In this document: piece after piece, positions 32,459 to 44,297 of the stretch
How positions within the stretch are numbered: the first letter of the stretch is position 1
Layout: each line of letters opens with the position of its first letter
Assembly: GCA_001051155.2 (NCBI GenBank)
Contig: JYIP02000006.1
Span: 2,666,001-2,730,000, forward strand
Direction of reading: 5' to 3'
From: Chrysoporthe austroafricana
Taxonomy: Eukaryota > Ascomycota > Sordariomycetes > Diaporthales > Cryphonectriaceae
Length of the DNA: 64,000 nucleotides
Program-made: the position numbers and the translations under genes
Notes under the pieces: model-generated
What the model saw: the letters and a program-made list of their open reading frames with translations, nothing else
What the model was told of the DNA's origin: nothing
The model's database searches: none

Positions 32459-34459
32459 ATGACAGACATTATGGCCTCCATTTCTGGCTGCGATGAAGCC
32501 CATGGAGGCCGACTAAGATGTGGCTTCTGCTTTTTCATACTCAACTCTCGCGCGACATTTTTAGACGCTGATATCAGTATCGAACCCAATTCGAAGGGGA
32601 CGGACGGATTCTTTGTTTTCACAGCACAGGACCTTGAGGCCTCGAGAGCACGAGGATGTGAAACCTGCGCCACGATCTTGACATTTCTGAGCGAGCAGTA
32701 TGGCAACGCCAGGGGTTACTGGAGGGGCATTTGGTGTCCAAATACTATTCCTGGACTGCAGGCTCTCAGAGGCCTTCTCGTCCATAGGGATGATTCTTTG
32801 GATCGTTTCCAGCTGTTTATCACTGAACACTTCGATCTATCCGATGGGCAGATGCTGGAGTATCACCCGAGCCTTTCGGGGGGCTTTGATCGCAAGAGCA
32901 GCACTGGGAGCAAAGAGGCACTGTGTCTGGCTCGGCAGTGGTTCAAGAAGTGTATCCAAACACATAGAAAGTGCTCCAACAACGAGTGTGGGTTCGTCCC
33001 GTCACGGCTGCTTGATTTGGACAGTTCTTCCGAGGCTGCAGTTCGGCTCGTGGAGACTGGACCAAGTTGGACAACTGCCCAATACGCAGCCCTGAGTCAT
33101 CGATGGAGCGAAGCAACTATGAAGGTATCACTAGTGGCAGCGAACTTGGAATCTCGTAAAGAGCACTGCATACCTGTCTCCGACCTTCCTCGGATGCTGC
33201 AGGACGTTATCCACGTACTGCGAGGCCTAGACATCAGGTACGTATGGATAGACTGCCTATGCATTGTCCAAGACGATGCCGACGACTGGGCTCGGCAGGC
33301 GGCGCTGATGGCCTCCGTTTATGGGAATGCCGTCGTTACTATCGCCGCGACACACTGCAATGGAAGCGAAGACAGCCTCTTCAGCCAATGCGGCCCTGGA
33401 TACGCACAAAAGCGCGTCGCCAGCTGGGACGACAGGCCGGTATTCTTGGGAAAACAGCTCCCGGATTTCAGGTACCTACACGAGATGCCGCTTCTAGAGA
33501 GGGGCTGGGTCTACCAAGAACAAATCCTGTCACGTCGGATCCTTCACTTCACCCGCAATGAGATCGTTTGGCTCTGCGACGAGACAGACGACTGCCAGTG
33601 CGGGATGCTGAGAGCCAGCCCGGTGCACGATCTCTTCCCAAACCACAACAAGAAGGATTTCTTGTTGCAGGACTGGAACTTGGCGGTCGTTGCGTTGTAC
33701 TCAAGGAGATTCTTCACCAAGGCGTCGGACAAGCTTCCAGCGCTCGCTGGAATAGCCAAGACATTCGCCGAGGCGAAGGGGTTCAAGGCGTATCTCTGCG
33801 GGCTGTGGGGGGAGCAGCTCCCCTGGGGACTGTTATGGTTCTGGGATGGCCAGGATGTTTCTGCCGTTCCACGACCTTCGACTACAGCAGGGGTTCCTAC
33901 GTGGTCATGGGCTTCTATCGAGGGGTCGGTCAAGTTCGTGACTAGCTCCAGACATATTGATATCGAGATCGAGCACGTCAATGTCCGGCATCGTGGGGAT
34001 CCATACATTGGTGTTGCTGTCGACGCGGAAATTGGCGTTTCAGGGTTGACATTTCCCGCGGTCTTGATCCTCGGGAATGACTGGCTCGAGTTGGTGCGGA
34101 CAGTGCAGGAAACCGAGACCTGGCCGTACGATTGGCTTCCAGAACGCGAAGACCTGGTACATCATTGGGGTCTGAAAGTGGAAGGCCATGTGATGCGGGT
34201 CGTGCCCGACTTTAGGCTTGAGGATACTATTCCTTCAGGATCACAGGTATTGTGTCTGGTCATCGGTCTGCGTCAGTCAGCTGGGAGCTTGTCTGCATAC
34301 GGGCTTGTTCTAAGCCCAGTAGCTGGCGGCAGGGACGGAGGCACTGATCTCGCTCGGTACGAACGCATAGGCTTCTTCAGCAATTGTGATCGCCGTAATC
34401 CGATGACGCAAAATTGGGTAGGAGCGCAGGCCGAGAAGAGACAGCTGGTCCTTGTATAA
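32459..34459 (+). CDS. HET (heterokaryon incompatibility) domain protein
   Basis: A single exon encodes 666 residues. The HET domain lies at about residues 215-380. It opens with YAALSHRWSE, a variant of the usual YxxLSYxWG signature, continues with LPRMLQDVIHVLRGLDIRYVWIDCLCIVQDD, and closes with RGWVYQEQILSRRILHFT. HET proteins trigger programmed cell death on fusion of incompatible hyphae or act as TIR-like signalling modules, but most family members have no tested role. The N-terminal ~180 residues include CGFC and RGCETCATI cysteine pairs, and HRKCSNNECGFVPSRLL just before the domain, which is the common leader of this family. No NACHT, ankyrin or WD repeats are attached. It stands alone, with no obvious linked partner (no SesB- or patatin-like gene next to it). 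Confidence 0.9.
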   Translation: MTDIMASISGCDEAHGGRLRCGFCFFILNSRATFLDADISIEPNSKGTDGFFVFTAQDLEASRARGCETCATILTFLSEQYGNARGYWRGIWCPNTIPGLQALRGLLVHRDDSLDRFQLFITEHFDLSDGQMLEYHPSLSGGFDRKSSTGSKEALCLARQWFKKCIQTHRKCSNNECGFVPSRLLDLDSSSEAAVRLVETGPSWTTAQYAALSHRWSEATMKVSLVAANLESRKEHCIPVSDLPRMLQDVIHVLRGLDIRYVWIDCLCIVQDDADDWARQAALMASVYGNAVVTIAATHCNGSEDSLFSQCGPGYAQKRVASWDDRPVFLGKQLPDFRYLHEMPLLERGWVYQEQILSRRILHFTRNEIVWLCDETDDCQCGMLRASPVHDLFPNHNKKDFLLQDWNLAVVALYSRRFFTKASDKLPALAGIAKTFAEAKGFKAYLCGLWGEQLPWGLLWFWDGQDVSAVPRPSTTAGVPTWSWASIEGSVKFVTSSRHIDIEIEHVNVRHRGDPYIGVAVDAEIGVSGLTFPAVLILGNDWLELVRTVQETETWPYDWLPEREDLVHHWGLKVEGHVMRVVPDFRLEDTIPSGSQVLCLVIGLRQSAGSLSAYGLVLSPVAGGRDGGTDLARYERIGFFSNCDRRNPMTQNWVGAQAEKRQLVLV

Positions 34460-34707
34460 GAAACGGAGATTCGGTAGGCTTCTTCAGCGGTTATGGTTAT
34501 GGAATTCATTATTCGGCGCCGAAGAGACGGGTAGGGGCCGATGGCAGAGAAGAGACGAAGGATCCCGATATAAGCCTGGGAGCTACCATTTCTTGTATGT
34601 GAGGCGAAAGCTATTGTGGAAGTATGTTCTTGAACTACTTCACTTTCCCACCACAAGTTCCCTTGCCGTGTGATCAGAGTGGTTCATTGCCCATAGCCCC
34701 AGAACAT

Positions 34708-36467
34708 CTAAGCGCCAACATTCTCATCCTTGAGCATCTGCCGCCTCCACTGCCAGTAGCCCAGCCTTATGCGGTCCCACTTCTCACCGAGGCGTCTCAG
34801 ACACAGGTCCGCCTTCTCCGTCTCACCCTTCTCTGCGTAGATTTCCGCCAACAGGTCCAGGCCATGCGTGCTCGTGACCCTCTCTTCCTCCGAGCCGAGG
34901 CCACCGACGAACTGGTCCACGAACTCCTCCACGCTGCCCAGCTTCCTCCCGCCCTTCACCAGCATGCCGCGCAGGTAGTTCCACGGGCTCTGGTTCTGGG
35001 GCGCCATCAGGATCTTGTCCTGTGCGTACTTGACCTCGCGATCGATGATCTCCTCGGGCACCTTCGGGTCGTGCTCCGTCGACAGGCTGCCCGGCGTGGT
35101 ATGGCTCGGGTCCGAGAACACCACGAAGAACCGGTGCGACCACGCCGAATTGTTGCGGACGTCCCCGTCGATCAGTTCCTCGGCGGCTTTAATCTCGCTC
35201 TCCCCGAAGATGTCCAGCTTCGGGACCATGTACTGCCTATACGACCAGACATGGTAGTTCTTGGTGTCTTCCGCTAGGATCTGCGTGAGGAAGCTCTGCT
35301 CGGACTTGGCTAGCTCGGCGACCTTCTCCGGGGACGCCTGGATGGTCGGGAAGTAGTGGTCAAGGAGTAGGCGGCGATGGTGCCAGATCTGGTAGTTCTT
35401 GAGGTTGTCGAGGGACACCTGGTTGAGCCACTCGATCTCCTCCGGGAGGGGGATGTTGAGCGCCTGCACGATGGAGAAGCGGTACAGCCACACGGTGTAG
35501 TGCGCCGGGTTTAGGGAGATGACGTCCTGCGTGAGGCGGAGGCAGCGGGGGGAATACTCCTTCTTGGCCATCACGGCGCGGAGGTAGGAGATGGCTGTCT
35601 GCTGTCAGCACACGAGCCGCTCGCGGATGCACGTGACGGGCGGATTGGGGAAATAAAGACATACCCTCCGCATAGTCCTCCGGGTACGCAATGGCAGCCA
35701 GCGTGCCCTCGCCGTCCTCCACCGGCATGGGTACGACGTCGTCCCAGTCCGGGTCCGTGCCGTACGCACCCGACCTCTCACCGTAGAGCTCCATCCTCAA
35801 GGCGGCGATCTCCTGGCGGCGCAGCCTCTCCTCCTCGACCTCCTCGGTGCTCACGGTGACGAGCTCCTGCGTGCTGGGATCGACCCACTTGCCGCGCTCA
35901 CGCTCCCGCTTCTCCAGGAACGCACGCCGCTGCACCTCGAGCGCGGCGAGCTGCAGGGCCCTCTCGCTCCTCTTGGCGAACTGCTCGGGCGGGTACTCGC
36001 CCAGGTCCGCACCGAAGCGGTCCCTGCCCCAGCTGTGGCTGGGCTGGGCACCTACCTTGCAAGGCCTGAGGGCTCGCAGGGGCAGCCCGCTGGTCTCGTT
36101 GACGGCCTTCCAGACCTCACGCTGCGGCTTGTTGCCCAGCCGCTTGAGGAGGGCCGGGGACCGGGCGAAATGCGCGCTGGCCCAGGTGCTGCGCTCCGCT
36201 GGCGACAGGCCGCTCGGTCCGCTGGCGGCGAGGGAGACGGAGTACGGGTGGCCTTGGTTGTAGACGCGGGCGGAGCGCTCGTTGACCGTCTTCGGGGGGG
36301 TGTCGTCTTCAGGTTTGGCTGTGAGGAGGGGCGATGTCAGTGGAGGTTGGGTGAACAGAGTCAGGGTGCGCAGAGTCGTGAGCCCAGGTGAGGGGCTATC
36401 AGGATGGATGTCTGTACTCACATTCAGTGTCTCTTTGTTTGGGCGCTGCCTTTGTCTTGGGCGGCAT
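34708..36467 (-). CDS. RAM2: Protein farnesyltransferase/geranylgeranyltransferase I alpha subunit, with long N-terminal extension
   Basis: Shared alpha subunit of the two CAAX prenyltransferases. Exons 36467..36422, 36318..35665 and 35594..34708 total 1587 nt (528 residues). The last ~310 residues are a normal subunit: DPDWDDVVPMPVEDGEG, AIAYPEDYAEAISYLRAVM across a splice, then PPTA helical repeats (PAHYTVWLYRF, NYQIWHHRRLLL, NYHVWSYRQYM, NNSAWSHRFFV, SPWNYLRGML). Exon 1 encodes MPPKTKAAPKQRDTE, the usual fungal start. Between them lie about 200 unusual residues, basic and Arg/Ala/Glu-rich, including RPCKVGAQPSHSWGRDRFG and REKRERERGKW-like coiled-coil sequence. Yeast Ram2 has 316 residues. 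The insert may be real, or may hide an upstream gene or an unrecognised intron. The gene is followed by the HET gene in convergent orientation. Confidence 0.85.
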
Positions 36468-36910
36468 GGCTGCTTTCGTAGAGCGGTGCTGTGGTTGTCG
36501 TTCTGGCTGAGGTCAGATGGGCCCCGTTGTTAACTATGACCTGCAGAATATCTGGAGCTCCCCCACACACCCTATGGGAGCTCACCCCTGTCTCAACGCG
36601 GGGCACTATCGAGAACAATATCAGCAGACAATCAGCCTTGCGCAGACCGGACCTCGAACACAAAGATGTCTAAGGCGGGATGCCCCTTTGTCCAAAGGGT
36701 TCTTTTGTCATTATTACCGTATTATCATATACGAAACCGTAAGGTTGCACCTCAAACCGCAGCGGCTCAAATTTGTACAGATGAAGATCGCGGAGAATAT
36801 TATGTGTCTGCACAATTCAAGGCCATCAGCTTCCAAGGAAACCAAGCAGACCACCAGATCGGCCTGTCGACAGCCAGGCTCTCTTCCCGGCACCAAGAGG
36901 ATGGGCGTCT
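36468..36910. other. Intergenic, promoter of RAM2 and 3' flank of ERG12
   Basis: These 443 bp lie between two genes on the minus strand. They hold the RAM2 upstream region, with no open frame of note. Confidence 0.4.
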
Positions 36911-38450
36911 CTAGTGTGACTCAGCCCTCCAGAACTTCCAGCCCTCTCTTTCACCCCCGCCCCCGTGAACCCCCACCAGTCTTTCCACGGCCTCATTATC
37001 CTCCGCGTCTAGGAAGCACTCTAGGTTAATCTCCATACCGCCCTCCTCGTCCTCGTCCAGGCCGTTCTTGATCACGGCGGGGTAGAGGACGCCGACTCCA
37101 TCGCCGCCCAGTGTCGTCTCGAACTTCTCGAAGCCCTCTTCATCAAACCGCTCCTCTAGCCGGTCTAGCTTTTCCCTTGCATCCGGTCGTAGTAATGTGA
37201 TAGAGCACCCGCCGCCCCCGGCACCCGTGAGCTTCGTCCAGCCGATGCCCTCGTGATCCACCAGCGCCCGAATCCTCTCCAGCCGTGGGTGTGAGACGCC
37301 CAGGGACATGAGCTGCCCGTGGTTCAGGGTCATCAGCTCGCCTACCTTCTGCAGGCTGGCCAGCTCCTCGCTGTCGAAACCATCCTCGTCCATCAGGGAC
37401 TCCGCCGTCTTCGTGATCTTTTCGATAGTATCCAAGATGCCGCCCACAAGCTTGGGGTACTTCTCCTTCAGCGCGCCGACCTTGGCCACCTCGTGCGCCG
37501 TAGACTTGGGCTGCTTCGTGTCCACCAGCAGCAGGGGCAGCTCCGGGAAGTCCCAGAGCGGACGCACGGACGGTGGCTTGCCGTAGTCGGTCCGCTGGAA
37601 CACGACGGCCTTGCCCTGTGTAGCTACCGTGTTGTCGACGCCAGACGGGTTCCCGTGCATGGCCATCTCGCCCACAAATGCCCACCTGTTGATCCGCTCG
37701 AGCTGTAACCTTGCCTCCTCCTCCGGCTGGTCCGGATGTGGCCCGGACAGCGCCCGCAGCTGCAGCAACAGGGCCGCCGCGAGACACACCGCAATGGACG
37801 CGCTGCTGCCCAGCCCTTGCCCAATCGGTATCGTGGAGCGTAGGGTGTATGAACAGCCGGGGAACGACTGGTTCCCCAGCGACAGGAAGATGTACAGAAA
37901 CGACAGGGCAGAATTCCTGTGAATCTTCTGGACGGATTCTGGCTTATCCTTCGAGATGTCGGTCAGGTGAGGCTGGATCGCAGCGAGGAGATCCGGGTCG
38001 AGGCTGGTGACGAGGTCGTAGTAGTACTTCTTCTTGGACGGGTGCGAGAAGGCGGCCCACGGCAGTTCGTCGATGTTCCAGGTGTGGGACATCTCGACGT
38101 CGGGGAATATCAGGGACACGGTGCGTTTCGATTTCGACAGGGTGGTGACGAGGAGATATGATCGGAGGGATATCGCAGCGGCGATGGCAGGCTGGTGGGA
38201 GATAGGCGGTCAGAGATGCACGCTATGGCGAGCTTCGCGCATGAGCGCGTCGGGGGCTCCAGCTTACCTTGCCATGGACGACCGCATGCTCTCCAAAGAG
38301 GATGACCTTCGCGGGTGCGGACACCATGAATGCTGGCATCATCGGGCTCGACGACTTTCGAGACAGGGCCCTGGACTGACTCGTCCTGCCATTGGTGCTG
38401 CTGCCGTTGGTGCCATTGGTGCCATTGGCACCGTTGAGTTCCGTGGCCAT
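36911..38450 (-). CDS. ERG12: Mevalonate kinase
   Basis: Phosphorylates (R)-mevalonate to 5-phosphomevalonate with ATP, the step after HMG-CoA reductase in isoprenoid and ergosterol synthesis. Exons 38450..38268 and 38191..36911 (76-nt intron, GTAAGC donor) encode 487 residues (yeast Erg12 443). After a disordered Asn/Gly/Thr-rich start comes the substrate-binding SAPAKVILFGEHAVVHGK. The GHMP-kinase ATP loop is PIGQGLGSSAS near residue 150. GNPSGVDNTVATQGK contains the conserved Asp that acts as catalytic base, and GAGGGGCSITLL is the third GHMP motif. An acidic segment near the C-terminus (LDEDEEGGMEI) is extra. It is next to RAM2 on the same strand, which uses the farnesyl diphosphate this pathway makes. 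Confidence 0.95.
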
Positions 38451-39656
38451 GGTTTAGGTCTGCTCTGCCCCGGAGTCGAGCTGCCGCAATGCGCCTGGGT
38501 CGGGAGGACAGAAGTGTCCTGAACGATCCGGAACGGTTGGACAGATCAATTGGGGTGACGAGGGGTGGTAAGACGGCAGGTCGGCAGCAGTAAGCGTCGT
38601 CGACGCGGGACGGAGCGACGGACCAAAAAAAAAACAGCCCTCGAGAAGACGAACACGGTCCAGCGATTAGGCGAGGTGCGCGCTGCACGACTGACTAGCC
38701 AGCCAGACACGATTCAGCCAAGAGGACCGCTGTCACCAACAACGCGAAGAAGAGAGGTCGTCACGCCGTCCTGGCCCCATGGCGTAGCTATTCGCGGGAG
38801 AAGCACCGCCAACTGGCAATAGCCAGATCCGGCATTATTATATGGGGAAGACGAGTAAATGGAGGATTAACCCGGCCCGTTCTTGTTGGGCAGCGTTGGG
38901 ATCTGGGATTGGGACGCGCAGACTGGGACTAGGATCGCAGCAAGGGGCCAGTGACAACGCACCGACATGCCAACATAGTTTACCTAGTACTGAGGCCTGG
39001 GTAGTGCTGGGGTAGTAGTAGTACGCGGTCAGGGGCCCTGTCTAGGGGCGCTGTTCTGCACGAGGCTTGGTCATCGAGGTCGCCACGCGTCTCATTGGCT
39101 CTCCCGCCCAGCCTTGTCATTCCTCTTCCTGTCGAGAATCCGAGGCTCAGCTCCGACCTAGCCTCGCGTAAAGTTCCTTTCTCGCTTTCGCCTCCTCTCG
39201 CTTGGCTTACTTGACAAGAGGATGTAGTGGCTACTGTGGGGGCAGGCCTGCGGAAATAACCCCGTCCAATGACTACCCACCATGTACGGACATACTGAGT
39301 TCTATGATACTGCGTTAGGTCCTGCGTACTATGTAACCACGATGCGCTTTCGGCGGCTCGCTCCGGTTGGTTCAGCAGCGAGACTTGCAGTCAACGTCTT
39401 GTCGTGCTGGCATACTTACCACATACGGCCATCCACTTGCTGCTTGCGGGATCGCTTGGTCACGCAGCATCCTACACGCAGGTCGGACGACAGCACACAG
39501 CTACACAGCAGTAGTCTTTGGGGGCCGGAGCCGGGGGCAGAAGCAAACAAGTGGTATTCATTTTGACAAGAAGTGAACATCAGGCGCTGACCACCATACA
39601 CAGTATTCCTCCCAAATCAGGTACCCAGGACCAGCACATCTCGCTCTCTCCACAGC
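38451..39656. other. 1.2-kb intergenic region, ERG12 promoter and 3' flank of the polygalacturonase
   Basis: No gene is supported. A poly-A run at about 38627-38636 lies near the ERG12 start on the + strand. The stretch around 39000-39025 has GTAGTAGTAG microsatellite-like sequence. Confidence 0.45.
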
Positions 39657-40993
39657 TCATGAGCAGGAGATGCCGCTGGGGACGTTGAGGCAGTCGCTGT
39701 ACGTCGACCCTCCAGTCACGACAACGTCAGTCCAGGTCCAGTCTGAGCAGGCACCATCACCGCAGGCGATGACAATGTTGTATCCGCCGCTCTCAACCCC
39801 GTCGGAACCAGCAATGTTGTCAAGCACCAGGTCGGTGATCGGGATGCCGGTGCTCGGTGTGCCGCCGTCGAGGTCGCCGCCGTCGTAGTTCTGCTCGATT
39901 ATGATGCCGTACCTGCATTGCTCGTCAGTACACGGCTGTCCGCTCCGGGGTCGCGGGCTTGAACCTACTTTGAGATGTCCGTGAGGGTGATCTCCTGGTA
40001 GGTAACACCGGTGATAGTTCCCGTGTCTCCCTCGGTCGCCTTGATGCGGATGCCTATAGCGATGTCAGGTCACCCAGTGCTCTAAACCCAGTTCGGCACC
40101 AACAGGCAGTCGGGATAGGGAATCCTTACCGTTCACGGAGCTCTTCACTTCGTTGTTGAGGAACGTGACGCTCTCGACGGTGTTGTCACTGCGGCCGCCG
40201 ACAGAACCGATCGACAGACCATGACCACCAGAGCAGACGCTGTTCTCGAAAGTGATGTCCGTGCCGGAGTTGATAGCAACGCAGTCGTCCTGGTTGTACA
40301 CATTCGCCCCGTTGATGACAACGTTTGTCGAATCGCCGATGTCGAAGCCGTCCGTGTTCGCACCGAGCGAGGCACCGGCTTCGTTGTTGATCGTCATGTC
40401 CGTGATGGTCAGGCCGTCTGCATTGTCGATGCTCACGGCCTGCACGGGCGTGTTCTCGATGTACAGGTTGCTGATGGTGGAGTCCGTGAGGTCGTGCGCA
40501 TAGAAGAACTTCGGCTTCGTCACGCCACCATTGCTACCCTCGCCGTCCCAATAGTCTGCACCGTTGCCGTTCAGGTAGGCGCCCGAGGCTCCCTCGATGG
40601 TGATGCTTGTGCCCTCGATCTGCAGCAGGGGTCCGTCCCACTCGGCGTACTCCCACGACGTCTCACCCTCAAAGATGATCTGCGAGAGAGGAGGTTAGTC
40701 GAGCAACAGAGAGAGCAAGGAATGCAGCGCCGGAGGGGGCTCACCGTGGTGTCATCCTCGAGATCTGACAGGTCCAAGGTCACTCCAGATGGGACGGTCA
40801 GGGCAGACAGGACGATGGTCGAGCAGTCCTTCTGCGACACGCTGGCAAGGGAGTACCCATCGGATCCCGAGAAGGTACAGCTGGTAGCCCTCTTGCCAGC
40901 CCTAGCTTTGCTCAGGTCGGGCGCGGGCGTGGGCGCGGGCATGGGCACCGCCATAGCGGAGACCGCGAGGGCGGCCACAATGAGGGAGAGCAT
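39657..40993 (-). CDS. Secreted endopolygalacturonase, GH28
   Basis: Cleaves alpha-1,4-galacturonan in pectin. Exons 40993..40745, 40679..40130, 40053..39969 and 39912..39657 total 1140 nt (379 residues; family 360-380). The ATG at 40993 gives the signal peptide [19 protein letters not shown] and a short propeptide ending near GKR, a dibasic processing site. Family signatures are in order: NTDGFD near residue 191 (catalytic Asp), CVAINSG preceded by QDD near 214 (the catalytic Asp pair), [11 protein letters not shown] near 235 (His) and RIKA (substrate Arg/Lys) across the 40129..40054 splice. The end has paired cysteines ([20 protein letters not shown]) as in fungal enzymes. A TATA-like element lies about 95 bp upstream. 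This is the kind of enzyme plant pathogens and saprotrophs secrete. Confidence 0.95.
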
Positions 40994-43845
40994 ATTGACG
41001 GCAGAAGGAGTACAGCTCGTGATCAAAGAGGCGAGGCCTGCTTCTCCAGGCGGTATCGTGCTTTTCGTACGGATTGCCAAGCCGCCTTTATATCTTTACC
41101 CACATTTCAGCATCACGGGCCGTCGCCGCACCCGTTGTCGCATCCCATATCCCACATTTGAGGTTTCCGCTAGCATCGTGGGGGGGGGGAGTATTGTCGA
41201 CTTCGAATATACCCAAGTTGCCTCTTCCGGCGTGATTCTCCGTGATCTGAGCCAAAGTCCTCCAATGGCAAACAAAATTGAAGCTTTTGCGAGTCGCCTT
41301 GTGATGTTCAGAGACCACATCCGATGTAGCAGTGGAAAAACCGTGGAAATAAGCCCCCAATCGGAAGACGATGCGCGTTCGTTTCGCGCGTGTCCTCTTG
41401 AGGCAGGTCACTCGAGCGCCTGGGAGCCGCGCTCCTGGGTCCCTGATAGAGATGCAGGCGATTCAGTCACGAGAGCAAGCATGCAGCTGTACGGCCTGTA
41501 ACCTGCATAAACTGGAGCACCAGTGCCGAAAAAATGACTTAAGGCTCCGGTAGTGCGCAAAGCAGCCGTTTTAGGCGAATGACGGATGCTTGATTGGTGG
41601 CATTTCCATTCCCCCACAACCCACGTGTCCATCGTCGGAAATGATTTGGGGAATGAAGGACACCATAAGCTTGAGTATCCAATTGCTATCACGAAGACCT
41701 GCGTTGTGTGGAAGTAGTAGTCCAGGGGTCCGAGCGACGGTGGCATCGCTAGGCGATGACAGCTCTCCTTCTGCGTCACTCAACACACCCTTCGGGCGAC
41801 TCTGTGTCGCTTGCATACTGACAGTGGCCATAATATTGGGCGTCCAAACCAGGGGAAACAGGAAAGTCAGATGGTATGGGGCAAGACTGGACCGTCGAAG
41901 CTGCATCGACATGCGGGCGCAAGATTGAGCGGAGAGTAAACCCGCAAGTCGCAGGGCCTGGCCGCGCAACGCACACCCACCCTCCGTGCAAAGGACGCGG
42001 TCTAAAATTTGCGCGCCCCTGATGGAGACATGAATTTTCCTCAAAGGAGCAGGCAGGACGCTGTGCCGGGGCCGATTCGCCGGCACAGTTTCAAGCGGAA
42101 TACTCCACTCTCACTTCAGGAGGATGTCTTCGGCACAATGTCAGCGCGCAACGCCGTTCACGAGGAGGTTGGCGAGACATCGCCTCCGGATCGTCTTCGC
42201 CTGGCTGATACACTGAGGTATACCGCCACGGCACAACGTGTCATGGAATAGCCTCCCGCGGCAGAGTTTCTCCTAAGATCCCTCTCCGCCCGCCACATGC
42301 CTGGATCGGGAGTATATAGACGTCGGATGCTCATCTCTGAAGAGCAAAAAGCGGGTTCACCTGTAGACAAATGTCCTAGGGGCGTCAAATTGCCGTGTGA
42401 CTGTCATTCCAGCAGACCTAAAGGAGCTCGTCAAGGACCCCTTGAAGCGTGTTTGCCGCTTGATCCGTGACCTAGAATCGCCTGCGAGGTTGGACTGCGG
42501 TTAGAACGGCCTGATCAAGAGTCACTGTCGTAATTCCCAACGAATCGAGTACATATAATCTGGTGTGAGCTGTACCGACCATGTTACGGTGCAGTCAATG
42601 GCGCATGCTGGACAGACCGGATGCGGCTCAAGCTCCTGCAGATGTGGCAGCTTGGCTACCGCCTTGGCGTGGGGGATAAGACAGTCTGACCTAAATGATA
42701 AGTAGCCCGAACGCTCATTGATGGAGTGTCAGGATAGATGTTGGTGAACACAAGGATAAGAAAGCACGGAGTATTGGCCGGTCAACACCCGACGCGGGTT
42801 CTTGGTCGAGCCACCTCGATAGATGCTGAGTCTCCATCTCCGAACTTGGTCCACTATCTGACCAGTGAAGGAGTCGACGACAAGTTCTCAAGTAGACCAC
42901 CTACTTGAGCGGCTTGATCATTGGCTGATTAAAACATGCAATCACCGAGACATGCGTCTTCGTCGCCTCCAGCCGCTAGAACTCCGAGAGGTCTTCGCTG
43001 GGACCACGGAACAAACAAATTGGATCCATTTCCATAATCAATATCACCTGAGAACTCGCTCTCTGAATAAGTCGAGTGCTCCTCAACACCCGTGATGTGT
43101 ACAAAGTGGAGAGATATGCAATCTTCTAGGGATTAGCTCGTTGCTGATGAGCATAATCGGGTTTTCTCTCGAAATATACAACTGCTGCTGCTAGACGAGG
43201 GAACCCCGGACGGCGACGTGTGGTACATCCAGGCCGATGCGCAAAGTTCGAATCGAGCATAGGAGGGTTATTTATTGAATAGTCCTATATTAATGTTAGT
43301 CACCGTCTCATTACGGACGATGTGAAATGTTCTTTCAAGGAGAAGTCGGGTGAGGTCCGAGGGTATCTGCAAACGTTTGCAAGGCTATTTGCTCTCAGGA
43401 GATCTTGGAGAATGGAGGTTGAGCACGAATCCAACGATGCAGACTGGGTTGTTCGCCTGGAATGGCCAGTTGGGCAGATCGAGGTGTAATGTGCGAAGCT
43501 TGAGAGTTTTGGTAAGTATTGAGAGCTGATGACGTTCATTGCGGTTTGAGTAGTCGAACTCGTGCTCGGTCCTATCTTTGTTTCTGTTGCTGCCTTGCGC
43601 ATGCACCAAGTCACAGTCCTCTCAAAGCAAAGGGTCCATCGATATGTTGAGACAGCCGTTTCTGGCTTCCGTGAGCTTCAATTGCAAGGTATCCCTAGAC
43701 GCCCAGTACTGAATCCCCTCCGTCCGAACCGCGGACGAAATGGCCCTTCCCTTGTGACAGCGTTGCCATCATGTGTTGCTTGCTCAAACCTCTCGCAAGA
43801 AAACGTCATCAACCGTCGAAAAACACACCTGACCGCTCAATTGAC
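40994..43845. other. 2.85-kb gene-poor region between polygalacturonase and RPL38
   Basis: It holds the polygalacturonase promoter. No protein gene is supported on either strand; open frames such as 41571-42086 and 41590-41928 overlap in opposite strands without family character. A C-rich run (CTCCCCCCCCC on minus) lies near 41182-41190, and a TATATA-like sequence near 42312. No tRNA cloverleaf was seen. Confidence 0.45.
41087..41094 (-). promoter_or_regulatory. TATA-like element of the polygalacturonase gene
   Basis: GATATAAA reads on the minus strand about 95 bp before the polygalacturonase ATG at 40993, a usual distance for a fungal core promoter. It is seen in the sequence; use is inferred. 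Confidence 0.5.
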
Positions 43846-44297
43846 TTAGGCGGACTTGGGCTTGCGCTCGCGCTTGGAGACCTCCTTGATCTGCAGGTCT
43901 GTTTATGTTTTCAGTTGCTTAGTTGGATGCTTTTCAAGGGTCGAGGGTGATCAGGAGATCATACTAGGAGGAAGAGACTGCTTGAGCTTCTCGGCCTTCT
44001 CGGTGTCCTTCAGCGCCAGGGTGTAGAGGTGCTTTGAGCATCGGACCTTGAACTTGATCAGGGAGGTCTTCTTGTTCTTCTTGATCCGGGCGGCTGTAGA
44101 AGGCGTGTATTATTAGAATGCGATCTTTTCCCAAATCCGTGATTGATCGATTGTCCTCGCTGGATCAACGTACAGGAAGCGTCCTTGCGCCGGCAGATCT
44201 CGATGAACTAGTGGTGTGCTTTCGTCAGTCAACTGCAATAAGCAAATCCTGCAGTCTCATATCGTACCTTCTTGATGTCGCTGACTTCCTGGGCCAT
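43846..44297 (-). CDS. RPL38: 60S ribosomal protein eL38
   Basis: Small protein of the large cytosolic ribosomal subunit. Exons 44297..44268, 44207..44174, 44093..43965 and 43898..43846 total 246 nt (81 residues; family 70-80). The product starts [21 protein letters not shown], continues [44 protein letters not shown] and ends [16 protein letters not shown]. Introns are 60, 80 and 66 nt. Introns near the start codon are typical of fungal ribosomal-protein genes. It is not visible as a single open frame. It is divergent from the small membrane-protein gene at 44856. Confidence 0.95.

Noticed and set aside
43190..43270. Possible tRNA (AGTTCGAATCGAG like a T-loop)
   Set aside because: No matching acceptor stem, D-arm or anticodon arm could be found around it.
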